From Sedimenticola hydrogenitrophicus (GTDB lineage: Bacteria; Pseudomonadota; Gammaproteobacteria; Chromatiales; Chromatiaceae), in contig NZ_JAQGEI010000020.1 in NCBI RefSeq assembly GCF_029017505.1, positions 1 to 64,000 on the forward strand: a stretch of 64,000 bases of DNA. The letters run 5' to 3'. Below the pieces are notes generated by a model, which worked only from the letters and a program-made list of their open reading frames with translations, ran no database searches and was not told where the DNA came from. Both the position numbers and the translations under genes were made by a program. Position 1 is the first letter of the stretch; every line of letters starts with the position of its first letter. Positions 53,675 to 63,590 of this stretch are shown in pieces.

Positions 53675-55042
53675 ATGACCACCCGACTGCTGATCATTGA
53701 GGATGACGCCTCCCTGAACCAGATGCTGCAGCTCCATTTCGAGGAGCAGGGCTTCCAGGTGGAGGGAACCGCGCGCTGCGCCGAGGGACTCGAGCGGATC
53801 AGGGCGGCCGCCTACGATCTCCTGTTGCTGGACCAGCAGCTGCCGGACGGCACCGGCATCGACCTGCTGCGCCAGATCGGCGAGGAGTCACTGAACCAGT
53901 GCGTGATCATGATGACCGGCCAGCACGACCTGGAACTGGCCATCGAGGCGATCAAGCTGGGGGCGGTCGATTTCATCCACAAGCCGATCAAGCTCGGCGA
54001 GCTGCGGCATGTGGTGGAGCGGGTGCTGGAGAACCAGCGCCTGGCGCGCGAGGTGAAGGCGCTGCAGTCCGAGCGCCCGGAACCGAAGAGCCACCAGGAG
54101 CTGATCGGCCGCGGCGAGGCGATGCTGCAGGTGAGCAAGGAGATCGCCCTCAGCGCCGGCAGCAACGCCACCGTGCTGATCACCGGCGAGTCCGGCACCG
54201 GCAAGGAGGTGGTGGCCCGGCTGATCCACAACCACTCCGGGGTGCCGGGTCCCTTTGTCGCCATCAACTGCGCCGCCATCGTCGACACCCTGCTGGAGAG
54301 CGAGCTGTTCGGCCACGAGAAGGGGGCCTTTACCGGCGCCAGCGAGCGCAAGCAGGGCAAGTTCGAGCTGGCCCAGGACGGCACCCTGTTTCTGGACGAG
54401 ATCGGCGAACTGGCCCCCGCACTGCAGGCGAAACTGTTGCGGGTACTGCAGGAGCAGACCTTCGAGCGGGTCGGCGGCAGTCAGCTGCTGCGCACCAATG
54501 CCCGCATCATCGCCGCCACCCACCGGGACCTGTTTGCCGAGGTGGCGGCCCGGCGCTTCCGCGAGGATCTGGCCTACCGGCTGAAGGTGATCTCCATCCA
54601 CCTGCCACCGTTGCGCGAGCGGCTGGAGGATATCCAGCTGCTGGCCGAGGCGCTGGTGGAACGGATCGCCCGCAAAATCCACAAACCGGCCGCCCAACTC
54701 ACCGACGCCACCCTGGCGGCGCTCAAGGCCTACGACTGGCCGGGTAATGTACGGGAGCTGGAGAACCTGCTGACCCAGGCGCTGGTGCATGCCAGAACCG
54801 ATGTCCTCACACCCGATCTGCTGCTATTCCCGCAGTCGCGCCAACCCGGCCCCCAGGCCACCGGCCCCGTCACCTCCGCCAACACCCCGGTGGAGCGGAC
54901 CCTGGATCAGGTGGAGGCCGAGCATATCCAGCGCGTGCTGGAGCATACCGGGGGACACAAGGGCAACAGCTGCGAGATCCTCGGCATCTCCCGTCCCGCC
55001 CTGGACCGCAAGATCAAGAAGTACGACCTGATCCTTCCGTAA
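53675..55042 (+). CDS. NtrC-family sigma-54 response regulator
   Basis: 455 residues. Receiver domain (LLIIEDDASLNQML; phosphoacceptor D53 in LLLDQQLPDG), AAA+ domain with Walker A GESGTGKE, the sigma-54 contact loop GAFTGA and ELFGHEKG, and a Fis-type DNA-binding end (CEILGISRPALDRKIKKYDL). No sensor kinase gene is next to it. A sigma-54-like promoter lies about 235 bases downstream, in front of an ECF-like sigma gene, so that is a natural target. ATG 53675 gives the usual N-terminus; ATG 53663 would add four residues. Confidence 0.94.
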   Translation: MTTRLLIIEDDASLNQMLQLHFEEQGFQVEGTARCAEGLERIRAAAYDLLLLDQQLPDGTGIDLLRQIGEESLNQCVIMMTGQHDLELAIEAIKLGAVDFIHKPIKLGELRHVVERVLENQRLAREVKALQSERPEPKSHQELIGRGEAMLQVSKEIALSAGSNATVLITGESGTGKEVVARLIHNHSGVPGPFVAINCAAIVDTLLESELFGHEKGAFTGASERKQGKFELAQDGTLFLDEIGELAPALQAKLLRVLQEQTFERVGGSQLLRTNARIIAATHRDLFAEVAARRFREDLAYRLKVISIHLPPLRERLEDIQLLAEALVERIARKIHKPAAQLTDATLAALKAYDWPGNVRELENLLTQALVHARTDVLTPDLLLFPQSRQPGPQATGPVTSANTPVERTLDQVEAEHIQRVLEHTGGHKGNSCEILGISRPALDRKIKKYDLILP

Positions 55043-55083
55043 GGCTCCGCGCAAAAATAAATTCCTGTATTCGGCCGCCCCTG
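55041..55083. repeat. One-ended remnant of repeat family D
   Basis: AAGGCTCCGCGCAAAAATAA and then TTCGGCCGCCCCTG match the left end of family D copy 1. The right end is missing. The unit begins on the last base pair of the regulator's stop codon. Confidence 0.65.
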
Positions 55084-55222
55084 TGCCTGCCCGCTCCAGT
55101 CCAGCCCCGTCTCGTCCAGGGTGAATCGGGCAACCACGGGGGGTTGCCCCTACGGAAAACGCCCGGTAACCGGGCCGCATCAGATCGTTACGTATAACAT
55201 TTCGTTACAACACTTCGTTACA

Positions 55223-55239
55223 AAATCCATATTGGATTT
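55223..55239. promoter_or_regulatory. Palindrome upstream of the sigma-54-like promoter
   Basis: AAATCCATATTGGATTT, six-base arms around five bases, 38 bases upstream of the -24 element. Two TTCGTTACAA direct repeats lie before it at 55201-55210 and 55214-55223. These are candidate activator sites; no binding protein is known. Confidence 0.5.
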
Positions 55240-55276
55240 AGTATGTATTTATAATAAATTCAATTACTTACAAACC

Positions 55277-55292
55277 TGGCACGGCTCCTGCT
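55277..55292 (+). promoter_or_regulatory. Sigma-54-like promoter of the sigma-factor/receiver pair
   Basis: TGGCACGGCTCCTGCT matches TGGCACG-N4-TTGCW with one mismatch, with GG and GC spaced as at -24/-12. It ends 48 bases before the sigma-factor ATG. Apart from the glnK site this is the only such match I found in the window's intergenic DNA. Confidence 0.7.
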
Positions 55293-55340
55293 TTACTCCT
55301 TGCAAACAACCACCCGACAGCACACGCAAGGAATCGAGTC

Positions 55341-55871
55341 ATGAGTAATCTAGCCCTGGCACAGAATTGGAACACAGCACCTGCCGAGACCGGCCGCGAC
55401 GACCGCCACTTCAACGAACTGGCCCGTCGCTACTCCCTGGACCTGCAGCGTTATGCCCACTGGCTGGCCGGTGACAAACATACCGCCGAGGACCTGGTCC
55501 AGGAGACCCTGCTGCGCGCCTGGAAGTCGCTCCATCACCTGCAGAATCCGCAGGCGGCCAAGGGCTGGCTGTTCACTATCCTGCGGCGCGAAAATGCCCG
55601 CCGCTTCGAACGCAAGCAGCTGCAGGAGTCGGATATCCCGCTGGAGACACTGGAGTCGAACGACAACTACTACGACACTTCCACCGAGGCCTTCGTACTG
55701 CGCCGGGCGATCGAGGAACTGCCGGCCGAGTATCGCGAACCCCTGGTGCATCAGGTCATAGGAGGCTATTCTCAGAAGGAGATCGCCGAGAAACTGGGCC
55801 TCAGCTCGGCGGGCGTCGGCACCCGGCTGTTCCGGGCACGCAATAAACTGAAACAAGCCCTGGTCGCCTGA
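55341..55871 (+). CDS. ECF-type RNA polymerase sigma factor
   Basis: 176 residues. Region 2: FNELARRYSLDLQRYAHWLA followed by AEDLVQETLLRAWKSL. Region 4: IEELPAEYREPLVHQVIGGY and then SQKEIAEKLGLSSAGVGTRL. No anti-sigma gene is adjacent; instead a single-domain response regulator starts five bases after it. The upstream sigma-54-like promoter would place this factor under an enhancer-binding protein. Target promoters unknown. Confidence 0.92.
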   Translation: MSNLALAQNWNTAPAETGRDDRHFNELARRYSLDLQRYAHWLAGDKHTAEDLVQETLLRAWKSLHHLQNPQAAKGWLFTILRRENARRFERKQLQESDIPLETLESNDNYYDTSTEAFVLRRAIEELPAEYREPLVHQVIGGYSQKEIAEKLGLSSAGVGTRLFRARNKLKQALVA

Positions 55872-55876
55872 ATAGA

Positions 55877-56275
55877 ATGAACCCCGTACAACATCTGCTC
55901 ATCGTGGAAGACAACCGCTCACTGCGGCAGATGCTCACCTGGGAGTTTGAAGACCTGGGCTACCGGGTCACCGCCACCGACTGCTGCATGGCCGCGATCG
56001 CCGCCGCCGAGACGGGAGGGGTGGACCTGGGGCTGCTGGATTACAACCTGCCGGATGGTTGCGGGATGGAGCTGGTGGAGCGGCTGCGGGCGCTCAATCC
56101 AGCCATGCGCGTCATCCTCTGTAGCGGCTATGCCAATGCCCTGGAGTGCGACCAGTCGTGGTGCCACTTCGAACCCAAGCCGGTCAGCGCCCAGCGGCTG
56201 CACCGGCTGTTTCAGTCGGACGGCGTCTGGTCGGGTCGACTGCACGGCACCGCCGAAAGCGCCCAACACCAGTAA
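55877..56275 (+). CDS. Single-domain response regulator (CheY-like receiver)
   Basis: 132 residues. Acidic pair E11-D12 in LLIVEDNRSLRQML, phosphoacceptor D55 in LLDYNLPDGCGMEL, switch serine in VILCSGYANAL and conserved Lys in FEPKPV. No output domain follows, only about 15 extra residues. Directly coupled to the sigma factor, five bases apart. It might control the sigma factor by binding a partner; that is inference from position. Confidence 0.88.
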   Translation: MNPVQHLLIVEDNRSLRQMLTWEFEDLGYRVTATDCCMAAIAAAETGGVDLGLLDYNLPDGCGMELVERLRALNPAMRVILCSGYANALECDQSWCHFEPKPVSAQRLHRLFQSDGVWSGRLHGTAESAQHQ

Positions 56276-56288
56276 ATCCCTTAGTTAA

Positions 56289-56359
56289 GGTGTCGGAGTC
56301 AAGCAGTGTATTGCGGGGTGGGGTATTTCCGGGCATGGAGATGGCTTGACTCCGACACC
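56289..56359. repeat. REP-like palindrome with perfect 15-bp arms
   Basis: GGTGTCGGAGTCAAG at the left pairs perfectly with CTTGACTCCGACACC at the right. CTTAGTTAAG just before it (56280-56289) equals the inner part of a family A end. The remaining gap to glcF (56360-56579) shows no gene. Confidence 0.8.
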
Positions 56360-56579
56360 TGAGGGCACACGCGGACCGACCGCTTTGGAAACGCGGGAAC
56401 AGCACGACCGCCCCTGTCCGAACCACGTATTCACACCGATGGACACAGAGAGGTCACCCTCCAGTCGGGCACAGGCATACCCCATCGTACGGCCAACCGT
56501 CTGTTCGAAAGCATCCCTATCCAGAATCCGTGTGTATCCGTGTCCATCCGTGGTTCTTCCTCCTCCACCGGGGACCGCC

Positions 56580-57797
56580 TCAGGCGAGCGCCTCGTCCAG
56601 CAGTTCGATCCAGTGCCGCACCGGCCGAATGGTACCGCTCTGCAGGTGCAGCTGACACCCCACGTTGGCCGAGACGATCAGCTCCGGATCCCCCGCCTGC
56701 AGCGCCGCCAGCTTGTTGTCCAGCAGTTGCCGCGAGAGCTCGGACTGCAGGATCGAATAGGTACCGGCGGAGCCGCAGCAGAGGTGGCTGTCGGCCACCG
56801 GGGTCAGCTCGAAACCGAGGCGGGTCAGGATCGCCTCCACCCGCCCGGCCAGCTGCTGGCCGTGCTGCAGCGAACAGGGGGAGTGATAGGCGACCCGCCG
56901 GCCGCGCCGGGGGATCGGCAGCTCCTCCAGCGGCTCCGCCTCCAGCACCTCGCACAGGTCCCGCGCCAGCTCGGAGACCCGTTGCGCCTTCCCGGCGTAG
57001 ACCGGGTCGTGGCGCAGCAGCGCGCCGTACTCCTTGACCTGGGTGCCGCAACCGCTGGCGCTGATCAGGATCGCCTCAACCCCGGCCTCGATATGCGGCC
57101 ACCAGGCGTCGATATTGCGCCGCATGAAGCCGGCCGCCTCGCGCTCCGCCGCCAGGTGCTGGCTGACCGCGCCGCAACAGCCCTGGGTGGCGGGGGCGAT
57201 CAGGGAGATGCCGAGCCGGTCCAGCACCCGGGCCGCCGCCGCGTTGGTATTGGGTGTGGCCACGGACTGGGCGCACCCCTCCAGCACCAGCAGGGTTCGG
57301 GCGTGCCGCGTCGGGGGACGGGGCGACGGCGCGACCCGGGCCGGCAGCTTCCGGCGCAGTTTCGCCGGCAGCAGCGGCCGCAGCCGTTGCCCCAGCCCGA
57401 GCAGCAGGGCGAAGCGTTGCGGGTAGGGCAGCACTTGGCGCAGACCCCAGCGCACGGCGCCGGCGAACGCGGACCGCCCGACCTGCCGCTCCACCACGCC
57501 GCGGCCGATATCCAGCAGACGTCCATAACGCACCCCGGAGGGGCAGGTGGTCTCGCAGGAGCGACAGGTGAGACACCGATCCAGATGGAGCTGGGTCCGC
57601 TCGCTCACCGGCTCGCCTTCCAGCACCTGCTTGATCAGGTAGATGCGTCCCCGGGGACTGTCCAGCTCATCGCCGAGCAGCTGATAGGTGGGACAGGTGG
57701 CGGTGCAGAAACCGCAGTGCACACAGCTCCTGAGGATGGCATCCGCCTCCCGGCCGTGGGGCGTGTCGAGATAGCTTGACAGCAGGTTGGTCTGCAT
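56580..57797 (-). CDS. glcF: Glycolate oxidase iron-sulfur subunit GlcF
   Basis: 405 residues. Two N-terminal 4Fe-4S clusters, C25-C28-C31-C35 (CVHCGFCTATCPTYQLLGDE) and C75-C78-C81-C85 (CLTCRSCETTCPSG). Two CCG-like motifs follow toward the C-terminus (GCCGAVSQHL and CCGSAGTYS). It passes electrons from GlcD-bound FAD to the membrane chain. Its start overlaps the glcE stop by one base. Last gene of glcDEF. Confidence 0.95.
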   Translation of the reverse strand: MQTNLLSSYLDTPHGREADAILRSCVHCGFCTATCPTYQLLGDELDSPRGRIYLIKQVLEGEPVSERTQLHLDRCLTCRSCETTCPSGVRYGRLLDIGRGVVERQVGRSAFAGAVRWGLRQVLPYPQRFALLLGLGQRLRPLLPAKLRRKLPARVAPSPRPPTRHARTLLVLEGCAQSVATPNTNAAAARVLDRLGISLIAPATQGCCGAVSQHLAAEREAAGFMRRNIDAWWPHIEAGVEAILISASGCGTQVKEYGALLRHDPVYAGKAQRVSELARDLCEVLEAEPLEELPIPRRGRRVAYHSPCSLQHGQQLAGRVEAILTRLGFELTPVADSHLCCGSAGTYSILQSELSRQLLDNKLAALQAGDPELIVSANVGCQLHLQSGTIRPVRHWIELLDEALA

Positions 57798-58915
57798 CAG
57801 AACTCCGGATAGAGCCGGCCCGGGTTGAAGATCCCCTGGGGATCGAAGGCCAGCTTTAACTGTTGATGCAGCTGCATCAGCGGTCCGGGTAACGGGTGGT
57901 TGACCGCTCCGTTTCGATCGCCGCCGCGAAACAGCTGGGCATGGCCGCCATGCTGAACGGCGACCGCGCGCAGCCGCTCGGCCAATTGTTCGGTCGGCTG
58001 CTCGCCCGGCTGCTCGATAATCAGCCAGCGCTGGGCGCCGCCCCAGTCGATAAACTGCCTGCCCGGTAGACCCAGGGGGGGCGAACCGGGGGAGATCGAA
58101 AGCCGCCAGAGCGGCCGCCCATTGTCGGGACCATTAGCGGAAGAGCTGTCGAAAAAGGGATGCTCCAGCTCGCGCACCCGCCGCCAGAAGCCCGACCCAT
58201 CCGCCAGCACCTCACCACCCAGCCGGGTTTGTGCGGCCACCACACCCGGCTCGGAACCGGACAGCCGCAGATACAGTTGCAGCCCGTCATAGACCGCGCC
58301 GGTCAGCGGCAGCGGCGTCCCGGCCAGCCGGTTCATCCGTTCGATGGCCTGCTCTTCAGTACACGCCTGCACCAGGGTGCGCTCCGTCTCGGGCAGCGGC
58401 AGCACCTTCAGGCTGACATCCAGCAGCAGCCCGAGGCTGCCCATGGCCCCCACCATCAGCCGGGAGAGATCGTAGCCGGCCACATTCTTCATCACCTCGC
58501 CGCCGAAACGCAGCCGTTCGCCGCGACCGTTGATCAGGGTCACCCCGAGGACAAAGTCCCGTAGCGCGCCGGCATAGGGTCGGCGCGGCCCCGACAGACC
58601 GCAGGCGGCGCTGCCGCCGAGGGTGGCGGACGGCCCGAAATGGGGCGGCTCGAACGCCAACATCTGCCCCTCGGCGGCAAGCAGCGACTCCAGCTCGGCC
58701 AGCCGGGTGCCGGCACGGACCGTGATGACCAGCTCGCGCGGTTCGTAATTGATCACCCCCCGATGGGCGGTCAGATCCAGCCGCGTACCGGTGGCCCGGC
58801 GCCCGAAAAACTCCTTGCTGCCGGAACCGCACAGCTGCAGCGGCCGCCCGAGTCCGGCCGCCTCGGCCACGCTCTGACACAGGGTCTGACTGATGTCGTT
58901 GGCTGCGATTTCCAT
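57797..58915 (-). CDS. glcE: Glycolate oxidase FAD-binding subunit GlcE
   Basis: 372 residues with one FAD-binding-4 domain: LQLCGSGSKEFFGRRATGTR, then PPHFGPSATLGGSAACGLSG and FGGEVMKNVAGYDLSRLMVG. This is the usual GlcE size. It lies one base downstream of glcD, so the genes are transcribed and probably translated together. Confidence 0.94.
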   Translation of the reverse strand: MEIAANDISQTLCQSVAEAAGLGRPLQLCGSGSKEFFGRRATGTRLDLTAHRGVINYEPRELVITVRAGTRLAELESLLAAEGQMLAFEPPHFGPSATLGGSAACGLSGPRRPYAGALRDFVLGVTLINGRGERLRFGGEVMKNVAGYDLSRLMVGAMGSLGLLLDVSLKVLPLPETERTLVQACTEEQAIERMNRLAGTPLPLTGAVYDGLQLYLRLSGSEPGVVAAQTRLGGEVLADGSGFWRRVRELEHPFFDSSSANGPDNGRPLWRLSISPGSPPLGLPGRQFIDWGGAQRWLIIEQPGEQPTEQLAERLRAVAVQHGGHAQLFRGGDRNGAVNHPLPGPLMQLHQQLKLAFDPQGIFNPGRLYPEF

Positions 58916-58916
58916 G

Positions 58917-60443
58917 CTATGCCCCGTGATCCCTGGCGTCCTGATCCCGAGCGTCCTGATCCCGCGCGCTGGGCGGGGTCAGGGTATCGCTGCCCAGCGC
59001 CTTGTACTCGGAACAGTGGCGCGGCTGGGGGACCGCCTTGCCGGGGTTGAGCAGGCCGTGGGGGTCGAAGGCCCGTTTTACCGCGTGGAACTGGGCCAGT
59101 TCGGCGGCGTTGAACTGCACGCACATCTGGTGGATCTTCTCATGCCCCACACCGTGTTCGCCGGTGATGGTGCCGCCGACCCGCACGCACAGTTCCAGGA
59201 TCTCGGCACCGAGATCCTCGGCCCGCTTCAGTTCGCCCGGACGGTTGGCATCGTACAGGATCAGCGGATGCAGGTTGCCGTCGCCGGCGTGGAACACGTT
59301 GGCCACCGGCAGCTGGTAATGCGCCGACAAGCGGCTGGTCTCCAGCAGCACCTCGGCCAGACGCTTGCGCGGTACCGTGCCGTCCATGCAGTAGTAATCG
59401 GGCGAGATGCGTCCCACCGCCGGGAAGGCCGATTTGCGCCCCTTCCAGAACAGCGCCCGCTGCTCCTCATTCTCGGCCGTGCGCACCTCGGTGGCCCCGG
59501 AGTCGAGCAGCTGCTGGCGCACCCGGGCCAGGTGGGCCGAGACCTCCTCGTTGGCGCCGTCCAGCTCGCACAGCAGGATCGCCTCGGCATCCACCGGATA
59601 GCCGGCATGCACGAAGTCCTCGGCGGCGCGGATTGCCAGGCCGTCCATCATCTCCAGGCCGGCCGGGATGATGCCGGCGGCGATCACGTCCCCCACCGCG
59701 TTGGCCGCCTTGCTGACATCATCGAAGGCGGCCAGCAGCACCTGGGCGCGCTCGGGCGTCGGCAACAGTTTCACCAGCACCTCGACCACGATACCGAGCA
59801 TCCCCTCGGAGCCGATCAGCAGCGCCGGCAGGTCGAAGCCCGGGGCGTCCAACGCCTCGGCCCCCAAGGTGACCAGCTCGCCCGCGGCGGTCACCAGCTT
59901 CAGTTGCAGCACATTGTGCACCGTGAGGCCGTACTTGAGGCAGTGCACCCCGCCGGAATTCTCCGCCACATTGCCGCCGATGGTGCAGGCGATCTGCGAC
60001 GAGGGGTCGGGGGCATAATAGAGCTCCAGGCCTTCCACCGCCTGGGAGATGGCCAGGTTGCGCACCCCGGGCTGCACCCGGGCGGTGCGGTTGAGCGGGT
60101 CGATATGCAGGATCCGGTTGAGCCGGGCCAGACTCAGCAGCACCCCGTCGGCCAGCGGCAGGGCGCCGCCGGAGAGCCCGGTCGCCGCCCCCCGCGCCAC
60201 CACCGGCACGCCGCGCTCGTGGCAGCACTGCATCACCCGCCGCACCTGTTCGGCATCGTCGGGCAGCACCACCAGCAGGGGCACTTGACGGTAGGCGGAG
60301 AGCCCGTCGCACTCGTAGGGGCGCAGCGCCTCCCGCTCATGCAGGATCCGCTGCGCCGGCAGGATCTGCCGCAGCGCCTTGATCAGGCCCGGCTTGTCGA
60401 CGCTTGGGTCGACGCTTGGGTTGACTCTGGGGGTATGGTCCAT
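58917..60443 (-). CDS. glcD: Glycolate oxidase catalytic subunit GlcD
   Basis: 508 residues from the ATG at 60443 (MDHTPRVNPSVDPSVDKPGL). The longer frame to 60713 lies inside trkH in another frame and was rejected. FAD-binding-4 domain: PVVARGAATGLSGGALPLAD and TIGGNVAENSGGVHCLKYGL. The FAD-oxidase C-terminal part has VANVFHAGDGNLHPL and GTITGEHGVGHEKI. It oxidises glycolate, and often D-lactate, to the keto acid. A small NPSVD/DPSVD duplication stands near the start. Glycolate use fits an autotroph with RuBisCO oxygenase by-product, but RuBisCO is not in this window. Confidence 0.95.
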   Translation of the reverse strand: MDHTPRVNPSVDPSVDKPGLIKALRQILPAQRILHEREALRPYECDGLSAYRQVPLLVVLPDDAEQVRRVMQCCHERGVPVVARGAATGLSGGALPLADGVLLSLARLNRILHIDPLNRTARVQPGVRNLAISQAVEGLELYYAPDPSSQIACTIGGNVAENSGGVHCLKYGLTVHNVLQLKLVTAAGELVTLGAEALDAPGFDLPALLIGSEGMLGIVVEVLVKLLPTPERAQVLLAAFDDVSKAANAVGDVIAAGIIPAGLEMMDGLAIRAAEDFVHAGYPVDAEAILLCELDGANEEVSAHLARVRQQLLDSGATEVRTAENEEQRALFWKGRKSAFPAVGRISPDYYCMDGTVPRKRLAEVLLETSRLSAHYQLPVANVFHAGDGNLHPLILYDANRPGELKRAEDLGAEILELCVRVGGTITGEHGVGHEKIHQMCVQFNAAELAQFHAVKRAFDPHGLLNPGKAVPQPRHCSEYKALGSDTLTPPSARDQDARDQDARDHGA

Positions 60444-60451
60444 GGGGGTCA

Positions 60452-61903
60452 CTACTTTCGCCAGTAGGCTGGTGACAACAGCACCAGCAGGGTGAAGATC
60501 TCCAGTCGCCCTAACAGCATAGCAAAGCAGAGGATCCATTTGGCCGGATCGTTGAGTCCGGTGTAGCTGGTCCCCACCGCGGCCAGTCCCGGGCCCAGGT
60601 TGTTGATCGAGGCGGCGACCGCCGAGAAGGCGGTCATCAGGTCCAGACCGGTGAGCGCCAGCGCCAGGTACATGAGGGTGAAGCTGGCCACGTAGAGGGC
60701 GAAGAAGCCCCACACCGCCTCCACCACCCGCGGGGTGATGGTCTTGGCGCCGACCCGGATCGGGATCTGGGCACTGGGATGGACCAGCCGGGTGATCTCG
60801 CGCAGCCCCTGCTTGATCAGCAGCAGGAAGCGGATCACCTTGATGCCGCCGCCGGTGGAGCCGGCGCAGCCGCCGATGAAGCTGGTGAACAGCAGCACGA
60901 TGGCGATGAATCCGGGCCAGAGCGAGTAGTCGGCGGTGGTGAAGCCGGCGGTGGTGCCGATGGAGACCGCCTGAAACAGCCCCTTAGTGAAGGCCTCGCC
61001 CCAGTCCGGATAGGTGCCGGTGCTGTACAGGGCCACCACCACCACCAGGGCCACGAACAGCAGTACCTGCAAATAGAAGCGGAACTCGCTGTCCAGCAGG
61101 TAGATACGCGGATTGCGCCGGCTGACGGCGATGAAGTGGAGGGCAAAGTTGGCCCCGGAAAGCAGCATGAACAGCACCGCCACCATCTCGATCAGGGTGC
61201 TGTCGAAATAGCCTATGCTGGCGTCGTGGGTGGAGAAGCCGCCGATGGCGATGGTGGAGAAGGCGTGACCGATGGCATCGAACAGGCTCATGCCCGCGGC
61301 CCAGTAGGCCAGGGTGCAGGCGAGGGTCAGCCCGAGGTAGATGTACCAGAGCGCCTTGGCGGTCTCGGTGATGCGCGGCGTCAGCTTGGTATCCTTCATC
61401 GGCCCCGGGGTCTCTGCGCGATACAGCTGCATACCGCCGATGCCGAGCATCGGCAGTACCGCCACCGCCAGCACGACGATGCCCATGCCGCCCAGCCACT
61501 GCAGCTGCTGCCGGTAATAGAGGATCGACGGTGGCAGCTCGTCGAGGCCGATGATCACCGTGGATCCGGTGGTGGTGAGACCGGAGATCGATTCGAATAC
61601 AGCGTCGGTGAGGGACATCTGGGGATCGACCGTGAGGGTGAAGGGGAGCGAACCGGCGATGCCGAGCACGCTCCAGAACAGCACCACCACCATGAACCCG
61701 TCGCGCAGCCGCAACTCGCGCTTCTGGTCCGGTACCGTGACCCAGGAGACGGCGCCGACCATGAGAATGATGATGAAGGCGATAAGAAACGAGGTGTAGG
61801 CGCCGTCGCCGTACCAGAGCGACACCAGCAGCGGCGGCAGCATGGTGGCGCTGAACACCATCAGCAGGATCCCGAGAATGCGTTGAATGGCGCTGAACTG
61901 CAT
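60452..61903 (-). CDS. trkH: Trk potassium uptake membrane subunit TrkH
   Basis: 483 residues, about ten membrane helices in four M1-P-M2 repeats. Filter regions include FESISGLTTTGSTVIIGLDE, AFSTIAIGGFSTHDASIG, SIGTTAGFTTADYSLWPG and SINNLGPGLAAVGTSY. TrkH with the TrkA ring takes up K+. It lies 67 bases downstream of trkA on the same strand and nine bases before the glcD start codon. Confidence 0.95.
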   Translation of the reverse strand: MQFSAIQRILGILLMVFSATMLPPLLVSLWYGDGAYTSFLIAFIIILMVGAVSWVTVPDQKRELRLRDGFMVVVLFWSVLGIAGSLPFTLTVDPQMSLTDAVFESISGLTTTGSTVIIGLDELPPSILYYRQQLQWLGGMGIVVLAVAVLPMLGIGGMQLYRAETPGPMKDTKLTPRITETAKALWYIYLGLTLACTLAYWAAGMSLFDAIGHAFSTIAIGGFSTHDASIGYFDSTLIEMVAVLFMLLSGANFALHFIAVSRRNPRIYLLDSEFRFYLQVLLFVALVVVVALYSTGTYPDWGEAFTKGLFQAVSIGTTAGFTTADYSLWPGFIAIVLLFTSFIGGCAGSTGGGIKVIRFLLLIKQGLREITRLVHPSAQIPIRVGAKTITPRVVEAVWGFFALYVASFTLMYLALALTGLDLMTAFSAVAASINNLGPGLAAVGTSYTGLNDPAKWILCFAMLLGRLEIFTLLVLLSPAYWRK

Positions 61904-61970
61904 GGCGTTCAGTCACCCCGCCGGCCGGCGCCGCCGCCGGTGGCCTGCGAATCGTCCCGAGCCCGCCCCT

Positions 61971-63344
61971 TCATAGGAATGTGATACCCACCTGGAACAG
62001 CCGCTCGACCTCAGGGATCTGGCGTTTGTCCACCAGGAACAGGATGACGTGATCCTCGGACTCGATCACCGTGTCGTGGTGGGCGATCAGCACCTCCTCG
62101 CCGCGCACCACGGCGCCGATGTTGGTGCCGCGCGGCAGCTTGATCTCCTCGATCGCCCGGCCCACCACCTTGGAGGAGCTGGGATCGCCGTGAGCTACCG
62201 CCTCGATCGCCTCGGCCGCGCCGCGCCGCAACGAGTGCACCATCACCACATCGCCGCGCCGCACATGGGTCAGCAGGCTGCCGATGGTGGCCTGCTGGGG
62301 CGAGATGGCGATATCGATCGGTCCGCTCTGCACCATGTCCACGTAGGCGGCGCGGTTGATCAGCGCCATCACCTTGCGCGCCCCCAGCCGTTTGGCCAGC
62401 ATGGCGGAGAGGATGTTGGCCTCGTCGTCGTTGGTGACGGCGCAGAACACGTCGGTGCCCTCGATATTCTCCTCCAGGAGCAGATCCTCGTCGGCCACGT
62501 CGCCATGCAGCACGATGGTCTTGGGCAGCTCCTCGGCCACCTTCTGGGCGCGCCGCCGGTCGCGTTCGATCAGCTTGACCTGGTAGTCGCGCTCCAGGGC
62601 GTGGGCCAGGCGCATGCCGATATTGCCGCCGCCGGCGAATATCAGGCGCTTGAACGGCTTGTCCAGGCGCCGCAGCTCGCTCATCACCGCGCGGATGTTC
62701 TCCTTGGCGGCGACGAAGAAGACCTCGTCATCGGCCTCGATGACGGTGTCCCCCTCCGGCTGGATCGCCCGCCCCTGGCGGTAGATGGCGGCCACCCGCG
62801 CCTCGATATTGGGCATGTGGTCATACAGGGTGCGCAGCTCGTGGCCCACCAGCGGGCCGCCGTAATAGGCGCGCACCGCCACCAGGCGCACCCGGCCGCC
62901 GGCGAAGTCCAGTACCTGCAGGGCGCCGGGGTTCTCGATCAGCCGCATGATGTAGTCGGTGACCAGCTGCTCGGGGCTGATCAGCACGTCGATCGGCATC
63001 GCCTCGGGAGAGAACAGCTGGGGGTATTTGGTATAACCGAGGGCGCGTACCCGGGCGATCTTGGTGGGGGTGCGGAACAGGCTGTAGGCCACCTGGCAGG
63101 CGACCATGTTGGTCTCGTCGCTGTTGGTCACGGCGAGGATCAGGTCGGCATCCTCAGCGCCGGCGCGCATCAGCACCTCCGGGTGCGCCGCGTGCCCCTG
63201 CACGGTCCCCAGGTCGAGCCGGTCCTGCAGCTCCCGGAGCAGCTCGGGGTTCTGGTCGACCACCGTGATGTCGTTGGCCTCGGAGGCCAGGTTGTTGGCC
63301 ACCGAAGTCCCCACCTGCCCGGCGCCTAGGATGATTATTTTCAT
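61971..63344 (-). CDS. trkA: Trk potassium channel regulatory subunit TrkA
   Basis: 457 residues in two RCK repeats. The first Rossmann fold is [20 protein letters not shown], and the second is [20 protein letters not shown]; a TrkA-C domain follows each. It binds NAD(H)/ATP and gates TrkH. The ATG at 63344 was chosen because it gives the nucleotide-binding glycine loop directly at the N-terminus; upstream frame is repeat-free but non-coding. Typical neighbour of ntrX. Confidence 0.95.
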   Translation of the reverse strand: MKIIILGAGQVGTSVANNLASEANDITVVDQNPELLRELQDRLDLGTVQGHAAHPEVLMRAGAEDADLILAVTNSDETNMVACQVAYSLFRTPTKIARVRALGYTKYPQLFSPEAMPIDVLISPEQLVTDYIMRLIENPGALQVLDFAGGRVRLVAVRAYYGGPLVGHELRTLYDHMPNIEARVAAIYRQGRAIQPEGDTVIEADDEVFFVAAKENIRAVMSELRRLDKPFKRLIFAGGGNIGMRLAHALERDYQVKLIERDRRRAQKVAEELPKTIVLHGDVADEDLLLEENIEGTDVFCAVTNDDEANILSAMLAKRLGARKVMALINRAAYVDMVQSGPIDIAISPQQATIGSLLTHVRRGDVVMVHSLRRGAAEAIEAVAHGDPSSSKVVGRAIEEIKLPRGTNIGAVVRGEEVLIAHHDTVIESEDHVILFLVDKRQIPEVERLFQVGITFL

Positions 63345-63590
63345 TGTTTCTGTTCTGATTCTGTCCGGGTTGAGTCGATTCGCCGCCGCGGCCAGTCTGC
63401 ACACTGTCCGGTACAAAGCGGCGAGCTTAGGCCATTTCCTGAAAAAATTATACCCTTGTGCGGCGCATACGGGCGCGCTGCGGCGTTACTCCTCGCTGGT
63501 GTGGGCCAGCCACACCACGCTCGTCGCGCCTTGCATCGCATCCCGTCTGCATCCACACGTCAGGCACAATTTTTCCCTGCAATGGCCTTA

